Source of the DNA: Gliomastix tumulicola
Taxonomy: Eukaryota > Ascomycota > Sordariomycetes > Hypocreales > Bionectriaceae
Length of the DNA: 64,000 nt
Reading direction: 5' to 3'
NCBI GenBank assembly: GCA_001599755.1
Contig: BCHX01000004.1
Span: 3,906,001 to 3,970,000, forward strand
Shown here: positions 52,967-64,000 of the stretch, piece after piece
Layout: each line of letters starts with the position of its first letter
Numbering within the stretch: the first letter of the stretch is position 1
Notes under the pieces: generated by a model
What the model saw: the letters and a program-made list of their open reading frames with translations, nothing else
Database searches by the model: none
What the model was told of the DNA's origin: nothing
Made by a program: the position numbers and the translations under genes

Positions 52967-53426
52967 TCATGTTGACTCGATATTACAATCTCCAGGGTAT
53001 CTATCCCGTTGTTGATGTAAATCAAAACCCTTCCTCCCCTTGATCAGAGACCACCAAGTCACGCTGCTTTCTCCCGTCATCGCCGTCCGTCTATTTGGCA
53101 CCTCCCCCTGCCCGACATTCGGACCCTGCTTGAGGCCCTGGCTCTGCCCACCGCTGGCCGGCAGGTCCGTCAGACCCTGCCCCTTCTCGGGCTCGGGCAG
53201 CGGCGCCATCTTGTCCGCGCGGGCGACGTGATCAGTCTGCTCGTGCTGGTGGTCCCAACGTGTCAGCCCACTATTATCCCCAGTGTTGCAACGATGAGAG
53301 GACGGGCAATAGGGGAGGTTGGGGTGGAAGGAAGGCTGCTGTACTTACACCCGTGCCGTGGGCGATGGTGTGCTGGTCCTCGGCCATGGGGCCGTTATCG
53401 GATGAACCGTCTCCTTGGCGAGGCAT
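52967..53426 (-). CDS. Small hypothetical protein, two exons, 118 aa
   Basis: Predicted from splice signals. Exon 1 53426-53349 encodes MPRQGDGSSDNGPMAEDQ and what follows up to AHGTG. A GTAAGT donor and an acceptor at 53247-53246 (CCACCAG) join it in frame to exon 2 53245-52967, which starts HEQTDHVARADKMAPLPEPE. The protein is hydrophilic, rich in Gly, Gln, Asp and Pro, with no signal peptide, membrane span or domain I recognise. It resembles small, probably disordered stress- or conidiation-type fungal proteins only in composition. A TATA box 106-113 bases upstream of the ATG supports the model. The C-terminal 30 residues (SLIKGRKGFDLHQQRDR) may instead belong to read-through intron sequence. 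Confidence 0.5.
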
Positions 53427-54216
53427 GATGATGATTTTTATGAGTGTGTTGATTGACGTCTAGAAAGATATCGTGGTTTCGTGAGAGCTGGGGAGGAACT
53501 AGGAGCGAGAAGTGCAGCCCTGGTGGTAGACTTTTTATAAAGAATAGACAAGTCACCACCCCCGACTCATGAATTGGGTCTTCTCGCCCAAAGCTTAGCA
53601 AACATCACCCATCCAACACGTCATAAGCCATGTAAACGTCATTGTACCCTCAACCGATCGCCGAGCCTTTCCATCCAACGAGCTCACGATGAGTTTAGAA
53701 TGTGGGGAAGGGAGGCTAAACCCTCGACCGTCCTCCGGGGCATTTCGTCCGGCTTGTCGATCATTCGGTTCCTGAATCTGGTAACTGGCGACGGGGCAAC
53801 ACAGGTGAGGCTGGTCAGGAGTCACGAGGGCTTTCTTTTGACGTAACGAAACTTGCTAAAGTAAGAAAAATTTCACGATGGCCTCCCCAACAGACATCGA
53901 TCGACATGGCAGTCCAGTCTGGCGGGTCTCACCGCGCCAGTTGCATATCATTACACATAGCCAGCCACCTTGCCATCTCAGCTGCCCGTCTCCCTGTCGA
54001 CCAATCATTCATTCGCCCTTTCGAGGCCATATGCCCGTATACTGAGACGGGCCGAGTATTCTCTCCACCAATATTTGGACACTTCACGTACTACTCATAA
54101 GCAGCCGCTTTATGACAGCAGTCGTGCCTCCAACATGCTTAGGCATGTCTGCCGTGCTCCAAATAGGAATCCCAGAATATGACTGGGTTTGATATCGGGA
54201 TTGATGGCTGGGAAGC
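53427..54216. other. Intergenic, about 0.8 kb
   Basis: Apart from the TATA box, no feature can be supported. It separates two minus-strand genes. Confidence 0.4.
53532..53539 (-). promoter_or_regulatory. TATA box of the small hypothetical gene
   Basis: TATAAAAA on the minus strand at a normal distance from the predicted start codon. Confidence 0.45.
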
Positions 54217-55589
54217 TTAGCACGACTTGCGAGGCCTGCCACGTCGGGCCTTGGGTTTGGGCACGGCTTCCTCCTCATGGCCTTCCTGCTCGGGCTCGGG
54301 CTCGGGCTCAGACTCAACAGGAGCCTTGACACTGGACCTCCGGCCCTTCTTGGCGGGAGCCTTGGTCTCGACGGGCTTCGGCTCCTCAACAGCAGCCTTG
54401 CTCTGTCGACCTTTGCGCTTGGTGGCAGCAGGCTTGGGGGTTGGCTTTTCCTCCTCCTCAGGTTCCTCCTGCTCATGCTCAGACTCGGGCGCTGGCTCGG
54501 GCTCTTTCTTGGCCTTCTTGGTGGCTGCCTTGCGGCCCTTCTTGGCCGGCGCAGGCTTCTCCTCTTCCTCCTCAGCAGAAGACTCAGGAGGAGTGGCAAC
54601 CTTGGCAGCGGACTTGCGGCCACGGGCAGGCTTGGTAGCAGTCTCACCAGCGTCGTCCTTGGCAGCAGACTTGCGAGCCTTCTTGGCCTTGGGCTTCGCT
54701 TCCTCTTCCTCTTCATCCTCATCGTCAGCATCCTTGGCACGGCCTCGCTTAGCCGGGGCCTTAGCCTTAGCCTTAGCCTTGCCCTTGCCCTTCTTGGGAG
54801 CATCATCCTCATCAGCCTCGGCAGCAGCCTTCACGCAGTTAGCACCGAGGTCATCAAGAGCACTCATGACATGACATGATGAACTTACCGCAGCCTCGCG
54901 CTCCTTCTTCTCCTTCTGCTTGGCCGTGAGGTGGATTCCCTTCTCACCAGGCTTGCACTTCTCAGGGTCCTAGACATCGTGGGTTAGCACACTAGAGATG
55001 AACTGCATCGGGGATCAAGAGGCATCGCATACTCCGTTGAAGTCCTCCAAAGCGATATGGCCCTCCTCCACAGCCTTCCTTATCTTGGCCTGGTGCTCGG
55101 GGAAATCGCTGTACGCGCGCGCAGTCCCAAGTCAGCCAAGAAAAACATTCACGATTGATAGCAGGTCAAGGCCATACCCAAGCTCATCGTAACCATCAAT
55201 CTGGTCAAAGTCATACTCGTCGTCGTCGCCGCGGCACGCATCCTGGATGTTCACGACCTGGGCGCCCGAGATGCAGCCCCTAAAAAAACAAAAAAAAAAG
55301 AATGATGTCAGCTCTCGCACGTTTTGGGTAGCTCTGCATGCATGAAACAAGCAAAAGAAAAATGAGAATTCTCACCAATGCTTCCAGGACCAGCTGCCAT
55401 GCTCCTCGATCTCAACCCAAGTGCCGAAGCGAAGCTCGCCCTTGGTGATCTTGGTGCCTGCCTTCTTGCAGACCGTGTCTTTGCAACCGGCGCGGTTGTT
55501 GGGCGAGATCTCTGCGCTGAAACGTCAATTCGCTGGACAAGGAGATGCAGAAGGGAAAAAGGACACGAACCAAGCCGATACTGAGGCAT
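54217..55589 (-). CDS. PARP-type zinc-finger protein with acidic/basic AT-hook tail, 341 aa
   Basis: Probable nuclear DNA-binding protein, possibly a nick or strand-break sensor. Exons: 55589-55571 (19 bases), 55511-55376, 55279-55178, 55108-55033, 54969-54889, 54828-54217. The first splice uses the second of two close acceptors, giving MPQYRLEISPNNRAGC. The N-terminal finger shows the PARP pattern: CKDTVCKKAGTKITKGELRF, then WVEIEEHGSWSWKHWGC with the His-x2-Cys pair. Exons 4-5 contain DFPEHQAKIRKAVEEG and a Lys/Glu linker. The last 200 residues are alternating Glu/Asp and Lys/Ala/Pro blocks with repeated KGRKAA/KKGRRSS motifs, and end in an AT-hook-like RRGRPRKSC. No ADP-ribosyltransferase domain is encoded, so this is not a PARP enzyme. 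Confidence 0.87.
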
Positions 55590-56271
55590 CGTGAAGAGAC
55601 GGCGGAAGCAGTGGTCAAAAGGTTAATTCGTGCCGAAAAGATGAGAAAGTGCGACCGCGTCGTCGCAAGAGAGCTGGGAAGAAGCTGCCAGCCCAAAAAC
55701 TGGGAAATGCTGATTGCCGCCCGTGGTTGCAAGGGTGAGATGAAATATGCAAAATTGCGAAATGAAAGCGGGCGCAAGGAAGATAAATACCAAAAATCGC
55801 CTGCCTACGCGTGACTGAGAACGAGATGGGAAGGAAGGCAGCTGTGCGAATCTGAAGAAGAAGAAAAGTGAAGTGAAGGCAGAAGAAAAAGTGACGAAAT
55901 GTTGCCTGTTTGATAAGGTGGACAAAGCGAGCGACCTGGAGGGCAGGCGCACCTCAGGCACCTGCCCTGCCGCCACTGCAATTTACCAGCACGCGTCTCC
56001 AGTGTCTGCCAGGTCGCGTCACGGCAGAGCTGTCGGGTACCTTAGGTACCAAGTACTACTAGTAGTACTTACCTCTGTAATTCGTTAAATTTGTACCACC
56101 AACTTCACCGCCTCACTGTAATGACCATTTTTCTTCTTCTTAATTTCTCATTTCAATCATTTCTTCTCTGCATGCTGCGAATTTCTACTCTGTATACAAT
56201 TTTTATCATCTGGTATCCATGTGTACGCTTGCACGCAGTCATCCCACAGCACGAAATCTACATCCGCTTGC
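55590..56271. other. Intergenic: zinc-finger gene promoter / ATR gene 3' flank
   Basis: About 680 bases, with a palindromic TACTACTAGTAGTA at 56053-56066 and AT/CT-rich DNA at 56095-56170. No gene seen. Confidence 0.45.
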
Positions 56272-59200
56272 TCACAAAAACGGGCACCATCCAATGTACA
56301 TGGCTGCCAGATTCTTGGGATCGACAGCCTCCTTGATCAGCTCGTCGACCTGCCCTTCCACTCCCAGAGGTATAATCTCTTGCGGCAGCAAACCCCGAAC
56401 CTTTCTCTTGATGCTCTCTACCACTGAATGTGGCTGCAGCTTGATTCCCCCGTCCTGCTTCTTGCTGCTGCTGCGCTTTTCTTTTTGCAGATCCAGAGTA
56501 GGGTCATAGATGAATGCCTCCAAGATGGTCATCAGTGTCTCCTCCTGCTGGCGAAGAATGCCGAGGGTCAGCTCTGATGATTTCCGGAAAGGGCCCTCAT
56601 ATCCGTATATGCCCATGGCTGTGACCATGTTGTGCGTGAGTCTGAATGGCACCCGCTCGGGCTTTGCAAACGTGCGACCCTTGTCGAACAGGCAGTTGAA
56701 ATCGACGTGGAAGACGCCGCCATTGCCTTCCTCCAAATTCACGTTCTCGCCGTGCCGGTCACCCAAGCCAAGGATCGTGCCCACCATTGACATGACAGCA
56801 CAGGATCGCGTATACCGCAGACGTGCAGCAAACCACTCTGAAGGGCTGGGGAACTGCTGTATGAACCACAGGTGAAGAATCGGCGGGAACCTTCCTAGCA
56901 CATCGTCTGTGAAGATGCGGATCTTGTTATCGGACATGCAGGCTTCATCCATCAGCTGCTTCAACGTCATATAGTCTGGATAGATCTTGCGGGACGCGTA
57001 TAAGCCTAGCAGTATGTCTCGGATCGTCTTGATGCCTGGCACCCACTCAATGATGCCGCATTCCTCGTTCAGAGGAACGACGGCATACGTTCGGATGTAC
57101 AACTGTCTTCGGCTCGACTCAGCATCACGCTTCAGAGAGCGGTTGATCATTCCGTTGAACTCCATTAGACGTTGGTCGGTGCGCAGGTCATCCTTTGGCT
57201 TGATCAACAGCATGTACAGCTTTCCGTCTGACCCGCGTGCTGTCAATCGCCGGGGTTTGGCTAGAGAACTCAGAACCAGAACATCGTCCAGGAAACACTC
57301 AATCGATACGACATCCTGCGAGAACGCCTTGTGCAATTTGATATTGTCGGTCACAGCAGGTAGTGTTGCTGTGAGCGAGCTCTCAACAGGGACAGCCAAG
57401 GGACAAGGAGTGCATTTATGGCTGAAACGCAGGTCTTTGGTGAGACTGGCATGAACGGTTTTCTGGCCATGGAAATCCCCATTCTGACAGACAAACAAGA
57501 GCTGCTCGGCTAGCTTCTCCCCCATTCTGAGCAGAGACTTCAGGTCGTAAGCTTCGCCGTCCACCTTTTTGGACGCGCTGCGCAGCGTTTGCAAGATCAA
57601 TCCACCGCGCGTCTTCCTGTCCGAGACTTTCTTGCTGGTCATGATCCCAATGAGACTCCACAGAGCTTGGCGAGGGTGCGCTCCCACGACCTTGACAACG
57701 ATGCGATGCAGTCGGTCAAAGACGTTCGGATTTGGGTGCGTGATACGCGCCACGATTTGCGGCAGCGCCGTGTAGAAGATGAAAGCTGGGAGACGGGAGA
57801 TGTACTTGTCGAGGAAAGTATGCAGCATCTCGAGTTGCTTCAGTCGCAGTCGTTGAAGCTCAGAACTCAACGACCTCCCCTCCGATGGTTTGTCAATCTC
57901 TGCGCCCATGTCCAGCCAGAGTGTGAGGATTCTGGGCAGGGTCTGGTACAGGTACTTGGTGCCAGAGATCAAGGACCTCATGTAGTTCTCTATCACTAGC
58001 CTCGTGATCTCCCCTGTGATGTAGGCGTCGCCCTGGTCGTCTGTCTTCAGAGACTTCTCAGACTCCAGGATTTTCTTGTAGTGGCGCCCGAGATAGTAGT
58101 GACCTTTCTCCCAAGTCGAGAACGTCTTTGGAGGCTGCTGGTATCTCTCTCGTAGCGCCGTGGCATGAGTTTGCCCAGCTGCGTCGAGCCACTTGGCGAG
58201 GAGGAGTTGAGCACGCGCCGTCAGCAGTTTCTGATGGCTGTTTTGCTTGTTGCCCCCCGATGTGCTGATGGTAACAGTCATGTCCGTCTGTGTCATCAAT
58301 TTGTTTCGCTCGATGGCGCCTTTGAGCATCTGGATGGCTGTGCGATGGTGGTTATCTCTCCATAACAGCTTTGCATTCTCAATCGTTGCTGCATCGTCCC
58401 CAAGTTGCGAGGCATGCAGTACAGCGTTGAAAGATTGATACAGCGAGTTCGACTTCCGCGCGAGACGAGAGCTGGTCAGCCATAGGCCTGAAATGTCGAA
58501 CTTGGAGAATTTGGGTTGCATCAGCTCCATTGTAGCCCTGCGAACACCCAGGAGGTATTGCTTGTCGTTGAAATATGCCCCGATGATCTGCAAGCGACTG
58601 TCTAGTAATGTCAAGACCTGGTGTCGCTCATCTTCACTATCTTGCTTCATCTTCATCATCAGCTCGATGTCGGTCAAGACGTGGCACCGGAGCAGCTGCT
58701 CGTGAGCTGCCTGCAGAGAGGCCGTAGCCGACGGGTTCATGGAAGATGCAATGTTCTGGCGGATTTCTTTGATAGCGCTCTGAATGGCCTCGGCTCCCTC
58801 ATTCTTGCGTAAAGCATTGAACAGTCCGGCAACGGAGATATTGAACTCTTGTGCCACGTTACCGTTTGAACGGTCGGTGAACTTGGCAAGGGCCTCCCAC
58901 CTGCTCGTCACCCAGGCAGCTTCGACCGCGAAGGGCATTAGCTTGCTCACATTTGAGGCATTGACGTGGATTCCTTCGATGTGATTCAGCAGGACATCGT
59001 GCTGCCCTGCCTGCTTGAGGCAATTCAAAAGATCCAGCTGAATTTCAACGTTGTCTGGTTTTTCCGCGAGTTGCATCTCATACCAGGTCTGTACCGCACT
59101 CCATCTCCCGGCTTTTCTGTGACTGAGAATTTGCTGGTTGATGTCGAGAGCCGGCAAGTGAGCAGAGATGCCTTCCAGCCCATCGGGCTCGTCGATGTTG

Positions 59201-62200
59201 GCGTAGATGTTTTGGAGCTGCTCTAGTAGACGGGCTCGCTCCCCGGGCTCTCTTTTGCTCTGGTCTAGATTCTGGGCATACTGTTCTAGATGGAACAAGG
59301 ACCGCGCATACTCGTTGCAATCAATGGCGCGCTTCGCGACTAGGGGTGCAGGGATAGAATCCAAAGCTTTCTGCACGACAGCCAGCTTCTTCTTGTCCCC
59401 CTCAGATACCCTTCCTGTAGACCGCTTGCTCTGGATCCAACGCAGTGCATAATCGATCACGCGGAATACCGAATGGTAGAATCGCTTCGAGTCCTCCTTC
59501 TCCTCGTATGAGGCACCAGGGCTTGGCTCGTACTGCAGAATCAGCTTCATTTCCTCCAGAACTTCATCTTTCTGGGCTTGAGTGCTTTCAGCACTAAGCA
59601 GAATATGCAAAACTAGGTAAGGAAGTAGGAATTCGGCTGGAGCAAGCTCTTTGACTCGAATCACTCTGAGCAGAGGTTCGAAGATTAAAGCTGCTGGAAC
59701 CGTCTGGCCTTTCTGGAGAAGGTCTACAACGAATGGCCTCAGCCAGCCTCCATATGGCTTCCCTGGTCGAAATATCGGGTAGTTAACGATCTGGGGCGCC
59801 ATGGTTGCAATGACATATTTGGAGGTGAGGAATGGTGTCAAGACCTCTCGCACATGCTCGGGCATCGATCGCCACTTTTCGTAGATGCCAGACCCTTCTA
59901 GTGTTCCCGTTCCGTGAGCTGCACACGCAGCTTGAATTTCGGATCTGTCCAGGAGTTGCTGCATGACCCAAGACAAGAATCCCTGGAACCTTGTGTCAGC
60001 GGTTGACAGGAAGGCAGGGACCAAAACTTCTTGAAGAATGAAGAGTGTGAAATCTGTCATCTCATTCGTCGTTTCGAAATTGTTGAGAATAACAAGCGAG
60101 CGTTGCTCCCTGAAAGTCTCCATTTGGTTCGAATCCTGACATCCAATAAGTCCGATGCTCTGAACGCACAGACGCGCGATCTCATCATGGCTCCCATTGT
60201 ACTTGCAAATACAATCAAGCAATGCTCTGAGTAGCTTGGCCAAGGTTGTAGGAGAGCGTTGATTCAGTGTTGATATAGACATCATGGCGTCGGGATTCTC
60301 CAGATACTGCACAAGGTCTAGCAACGATTGCCGGACGACTCCAGAGTTGTCATGCGTGATGCGCTCAGCGAATGTTCCCAACGCAGAGACGGTATCTAGT
60401 TCTGGTCTGAGCTCGGTGAGCTGACTCTCAATACCTTCTAGACCTTCGATTCCACTCAAGGAGGGAAGCTTGCTGCTGTAGATGGCCATCTTATCAAGGT
60501 GTTTCTTGCAGAGATGCTCCAACATCCGCTTGACGCTTTTGGCTGTTGAGGTTGATAGCGTCGACCAATAGTTCTGAACTGCGAAAAATGTCGTTTCGAG
60601 AAGCGCCTCGACATCCTCCTCTTCAAGATGAAAGAGCATTGACGCCCAGCATGAAAAAGCAGCATCACGGAGAGCGTCGTAAGTGAATGCAGATAACAGC
60701 AGGGCAGATATCTGTGAGAAAGCGTTAGCACTCACGATATACTGAAATTAATTAGTATATCTTCGTACCTGAGGCCGGGCAATCCTGGCGTATCCTTTAC
60801 AAATCTGAATCATCTCATCGAGAGCGCGGATACAGCGCCGTTGCTCGATGACTGGTGGATGCGTAGGAGGATTGTCATTGAGGATGTCCGTAAATCGCGC
60901 CATCAACCCGAGTAAATGCCCTTGCAAGAACCGAGCTGTCTGCCCCTTCTTGCTTCTAGATTCCTTGCTGTTCGTAAGCATGAGGGCAGCCACCGTCTGC
61001 AAAGCGTTCAAGACCTATGTACAGTTAGCTCGCGTCATTCCCTTGCATCAGTGACTAACATACCAATGGCTTGCGTTGCTGGTCCGCATCGCCTGCAGCC
61101 ATGAGTAGCTCCATGGCCACGGAGACCGGTCCGGTCTGTAGGAGACTCTGAAGCGAATTCGACTGAAAATGGGGCGAGATTTCGTCGAGTCGAGATTTGG
61201 CAAAGCCCGTGATATCGGGGGTATCTTGGATCAGTAGGAGTGAGAGGATGGGGCCAAGGTTCCTGTCATCCATGATGACTCTGAAAGTCTCCTTTTCATG
61301 CCGAGCTTCTGCGATCTTTTGGATAATGTCTTTCCGTTTGTCCAGCACTAACCACGGCAATGCGTGGGTCTGTATCAAAAGGAGCAGCTCGGCAACCGAC
61401 ATCTGCACAAGCTCTGCGATCACGCGGCTTCTTTGGGGTCTTTGTACCATGTCTTTCGTCGCAAGATATGCCAGACTTCTCCAGTATGGCCCCAATAAGC
61501 GCCGGACAGTAATCCCGCGACTATCTGCTAGCTTGGCAAGTTCGTTGAATGCGAATGCAGAAATGACGGTGTTGTTGTCGCCCAGATACTCAAGGAGCTG
61601 TATGAGAATGAGATTGAGCTCATCCTCCTCGGCTACTCTGCCAAACTGTCCCCAAGCCATGATGCACGTCTCCATTAAGTGAGGCTGACGCTTCTCAGAG
61701 GCAGACTTCAGTAGGGCGATGCAATTCTGCCGGTTTCTTCGGATCAGATCCCTTGGTATTCCAGGGCGCTCTGACAGGACAAACGACACCAATGTCCTCC
61801 CTGAAGCAATTCGAAGCTCTCTGACCGAGCTATTCAGAGACTGGAGGCACCACTGTCCTAAGCTGGATGTCTCCAAGTCCAGTAGCTCTGGGTCGGCGCA
61901 GTGAACAACCAGTCGCCGCAATGCTATCATAGCAGCAATCCGAGGGCGCTTTGAATCGACAAAAGGCGCAAACTGCGTTAGACTTAGGAATATGTCCCAG
62001 ATTGGTCGAAGCCATTCGCTTGGCGAGACTCCCAACTCAGTCTCAGGCAATTTCGCATCTCTGCTGCAATGTCGGCAACTATCTGATAAATCCATCTCCG
62101 CTTCGTTAGACAAACAGCATAACTGGCTGAGGAGTTGAATGGAGAGACACTGCGCTGGCTCGTCGGCGCTCGCGAAAGGCTCCCTAGCTTGGTTAGCAAC

Positions 62201-63872
62201 GGATATTCTACCCTCGACTTGGATCCCAGCTTACAGAAATAGGTTCTTGAGCTCCGTCGCGTTGTCGATGGTAGGCTCTATCTTCAACAACGCACAAACA
62301 CGATGAAGAACAGCGACGGGTGAAGATTCGGATTGTGGTGCTGACAGCTTCACTCTTTTGGGGCGGTCGCTGGCTGTGTAGACATTAACACGAGGAAGAC
62401 GGAGTTTGTTGGCGAGTGTGCCAATTGCCGGGTTCCGGTAGCCATCGGGCTGTGGCACTTCTTCTATCGAAGTTTCCGAAAAACCCGAGTCTATCGTCCT
62501 AGCCAGAGTATTCGCGCATTTCTATCGGTCGTTAGTATCCAAAATTTACTCGAGTTGCCAAGGTATCTTACTGCAAGATCTGTGTCTTCACCTTTCGCCG
62601 GGTGCGTCACCGGTAGTATTGCCAGCTCGTTCACAATCTTTGACTCAGCTAGTCTTGCAACTACTCGATCCTCGAACGTTCCGCGCGCAACAAACAAGAG
62701 GGCTTTGCAGTAGAACAGCCGCAGAGCTTGCCCCGCGTCCTCTTCGAAAAGTAATTCTGAGGGATGGATGAGCATGTCATTGCAGGCGAATATCAAGATT
62801 GTGTAGGCCTTTGTTCTCATGTCTTTGGAAATCCGGAAATTTTCGGTAAGGCTTCCGAGTATGTCGATTGTCAGTTCAATAAGGGACGCAGGCTGGCCTT
62901 TGTCAACCTGTTCCCATCTCTTCATCAGAGGGAATATGTCCAAAAGCACATCCAAAAGCCACGGTCCTGTCTCGTCCCATGAGACAAAGTACAAAAAAGC
63001 CCGGTCGAAAGAGATCAAGCTATACGATAGCACCTTGATAAGTGACCAAAGCTGTCTGAAAGCTTGCGAGGTATCCTGGACTTTGTAGACTGTAGTAGGG
63101 GGAGCTTGGGGCCAATCCCTTCCCAGAATCTGACTGACAGCATGCTCAGAAGGAACAGACACCTTCCAACGAGATATCGCAGGACCGAGCTCCGTATTCA
63201 TGTTTTGTAATGTCTCTAGCAAGCCTTGAGTTGTGGTTAGCTTGGTTTTCGAATAAAGAGGGGCAACTAACCAGTAATGATAGCTCGTAGGTAGGCACCA
63301 AGCAATGATCCTGACGCCCTCAACGCCCCGTGTTGAGATGTGAGCAACATCAGGTACTGCAGGAAGCCCTCTATCGAGCTCTCCAAGGGGAGGAGCTGTC
63401 GGTGCCCCAGCATCTTCAGCAGCCTGGGCAGAAGCCAAATCCATAGGGGCTCCTGGCCTCGAAAGGCGAAGCCATGCTCGCCGCTGTACTGCAGAACAGA
63501 CGGCGTTTCTTTGATCGTGAATCGTAGGAAGTTGATTGCCTTGAGAGCTTCGGTGCACACATGGGCAGAGTCGAGGAACGGATCTTCGAGCCTTGCGTTA
63601 TCGAGAGCGACCCGACAATACACGTAGACAAGCATATGGTTGTGTTCGACTCGCTGCTCGATCGTCTGCAGAAGCTCGGGGTCGTCTTTGATCCGTTGTA
63701 TTGTCGCGAATAACGTCTTGAGCTCTCTGTTGTCATCCGATCGCGACTTGGTGGAGGGGGTGAGGTTCTCGACGAGCTGCGCCGCTAATGTCGAGGGCGG
63801 AGGCAGACTTCGTTCCGCATCGAGAGCTCTGGCACCGGGTGCGTGAGCCTTGATACGGGTTCCGTCAGCCAT
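56272..63872 (-). CDS. ATR-type checkpoint kinase (Mec1/Rad3/UvsB), 2448 aa, 6 exons
   Basis: Nuclear PI3K-like Ser/Thr kinase that, with its Ddc2/ATRIP partner, senses RPA-coated single-stranded DNA and starts the replication and damage checkpoint. Exons: 63872-63272, 63224-62572, 62521-62235, 62183-61064, 61014-60769, 60711-56272. All joins are GT..AG and in frame, several with CTAAC branches. Residues 1 to about 1350 are HEAT-like helical repeats, including the UME-type region near LLLSAFTYDALRDAAFSCW. The FAT domain follows. The kinase domain has SLAKPRRLTARGSDGKLYML, MSMVGTILGLGDRHGENVN (DRHGEN about 2287-2292) and HVDFNCLFDKG (DFN about 2306-2308, as in ATR rather than DFG). The FATC end (about 2416-2448) finishes MYIGWCPFL. 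ATR is preferred to Tel1/ATM and TOR from PERVPFRLTHNMV and the DFN motif. Length matches Mec1/Rad3. Confidence 0.95.
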
Positions 63873-64000
63873 GTTCGGTGCTGCATCGTGCCGTGCCGTT
63901 GATTGGCGTTTCCAAGAAAAGTTGACAAGAATTCAAGATGCACGAGCGAGCAGAGCGGAGACCTGACAACAGACGCGCCTGCTTCTGGTTGGAGACCACA
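63873..64000. other. Upstream flank of the ATR gene, window edge
   Basis: Presumed leader/promoter of the kinase gene; too short to show more. Confidence 0.4.

Noticed and set aside
56272..63872. Possibility that the large kinase is Tel1/ATM or TOR
   Set aside because: The DFN motif, PERVPFRLTHNMV block, UME-type region and total length match ATR/Mec1/Rad3; no FRB domain of TOR or TAN motif of Tel1 was seen.
1..64000. CRISPR arrays, bacterial operons, rRNA genes, intact transposons
   Set aside because: The window is nuclear fungal DNA; no regularly spaced repeats, rRNA-like sequence, transposase, integrase or long terminal repeats were seen.

Overview
The window is nuclear DNA of a filamentous ascomycete (Pezizomycotina, probably Sordariomycetes). 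The evidence is genes split by short introns (about 50-120 bases) with GTRAGT-type donors, CTAAC/CTAAT branch sites and YAG acceptors, monocistronic genes with long gaps between them, C-ending codon preference in strongly expressed genes, and fungus-specific families (HET domain, NACHT/STAND receptor, GH81, GH76/Dfg5, PL3, GT34, DUF3824-like, fungal ATR). All exon joins were worked out by eye from reading frame and splice signals. No transcript data or database searches were used.

Layout. 1-8.4 kb, all on the minus strand: a Prp2/DHX16 splicing helicase cut by the window edge, adenylosuccinate synthetase (7 exons), and a secreted GH81 beta-1,3-glucanase. 8.4-13.9 kb: a gene-poor, repeat-rich stretch holding one hypothetical reading frame broken by an in-frame TAG, and a belt of triplet repeats. 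13.9-20.2 kb, plus strand: an unrecognised 386-aa protein, an ER-lumenal Scj1-type J-protein ending RDEL, and a ferric-reductase-like flavocytochrome. 20.3-23.9 kb, minus: a secreted GMC flavo-oxidoreductase and an SDR. 24-27.7 kb: an AT-richer stretch with uncertain coding pieces, a fungal STAND-N/ubiquitin-like gene also interrupted by an in-frame TAG, and a GNAT acetyltransferase. 28.7-30.2 kb: a DHCR24-like FAD oxidoreductase. 30.7-33.9 kb: a very Arg/Ser-rich DUF3824-like protein. 35.8-37.1 kb: Erv41. 37.7-40.9 kb: a 1039-aa NACHT STAND (NLR-like) protein.

42.8-49.4 kb: a Dfg5/Dcw1-type GH76, thioredoxin, a HET-domain protein and a GT34 glycosyltransferase. 49.5-55.6 kb, minus: an M24 metallopeptidase-like protein, a four-exon PL3 pectate lyase, a small hypothetical two-exon gene, and a PARP-type zinc-finger protein with an acidic/basic AT-hook tail. 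56.3-63.9 kb, minus: a complete ATR/Mec1/Rad3 checkpoint kinase in six exons.

Working together: the genes do not form an operon or an obvious biosynthetic cluster. Three themes recur. One is wall and polysaccharide work (GH81, GH76, GT34, PL3, with secreted redox enzymes). Another is RNA/DNA maintenance (Prp2, ATR, PARP-finger protein). The third is candidate fungal nonself recognition (NACHT STAND protein, HET protein, STAND-N/ubiquitin-like gene, spread over about 20 kb). The points most worth checking are the two reading frames each broken by a single TAG, the repeated Gly/Ala segments in the DUF3824-like protein, and the STAND/HET genes.
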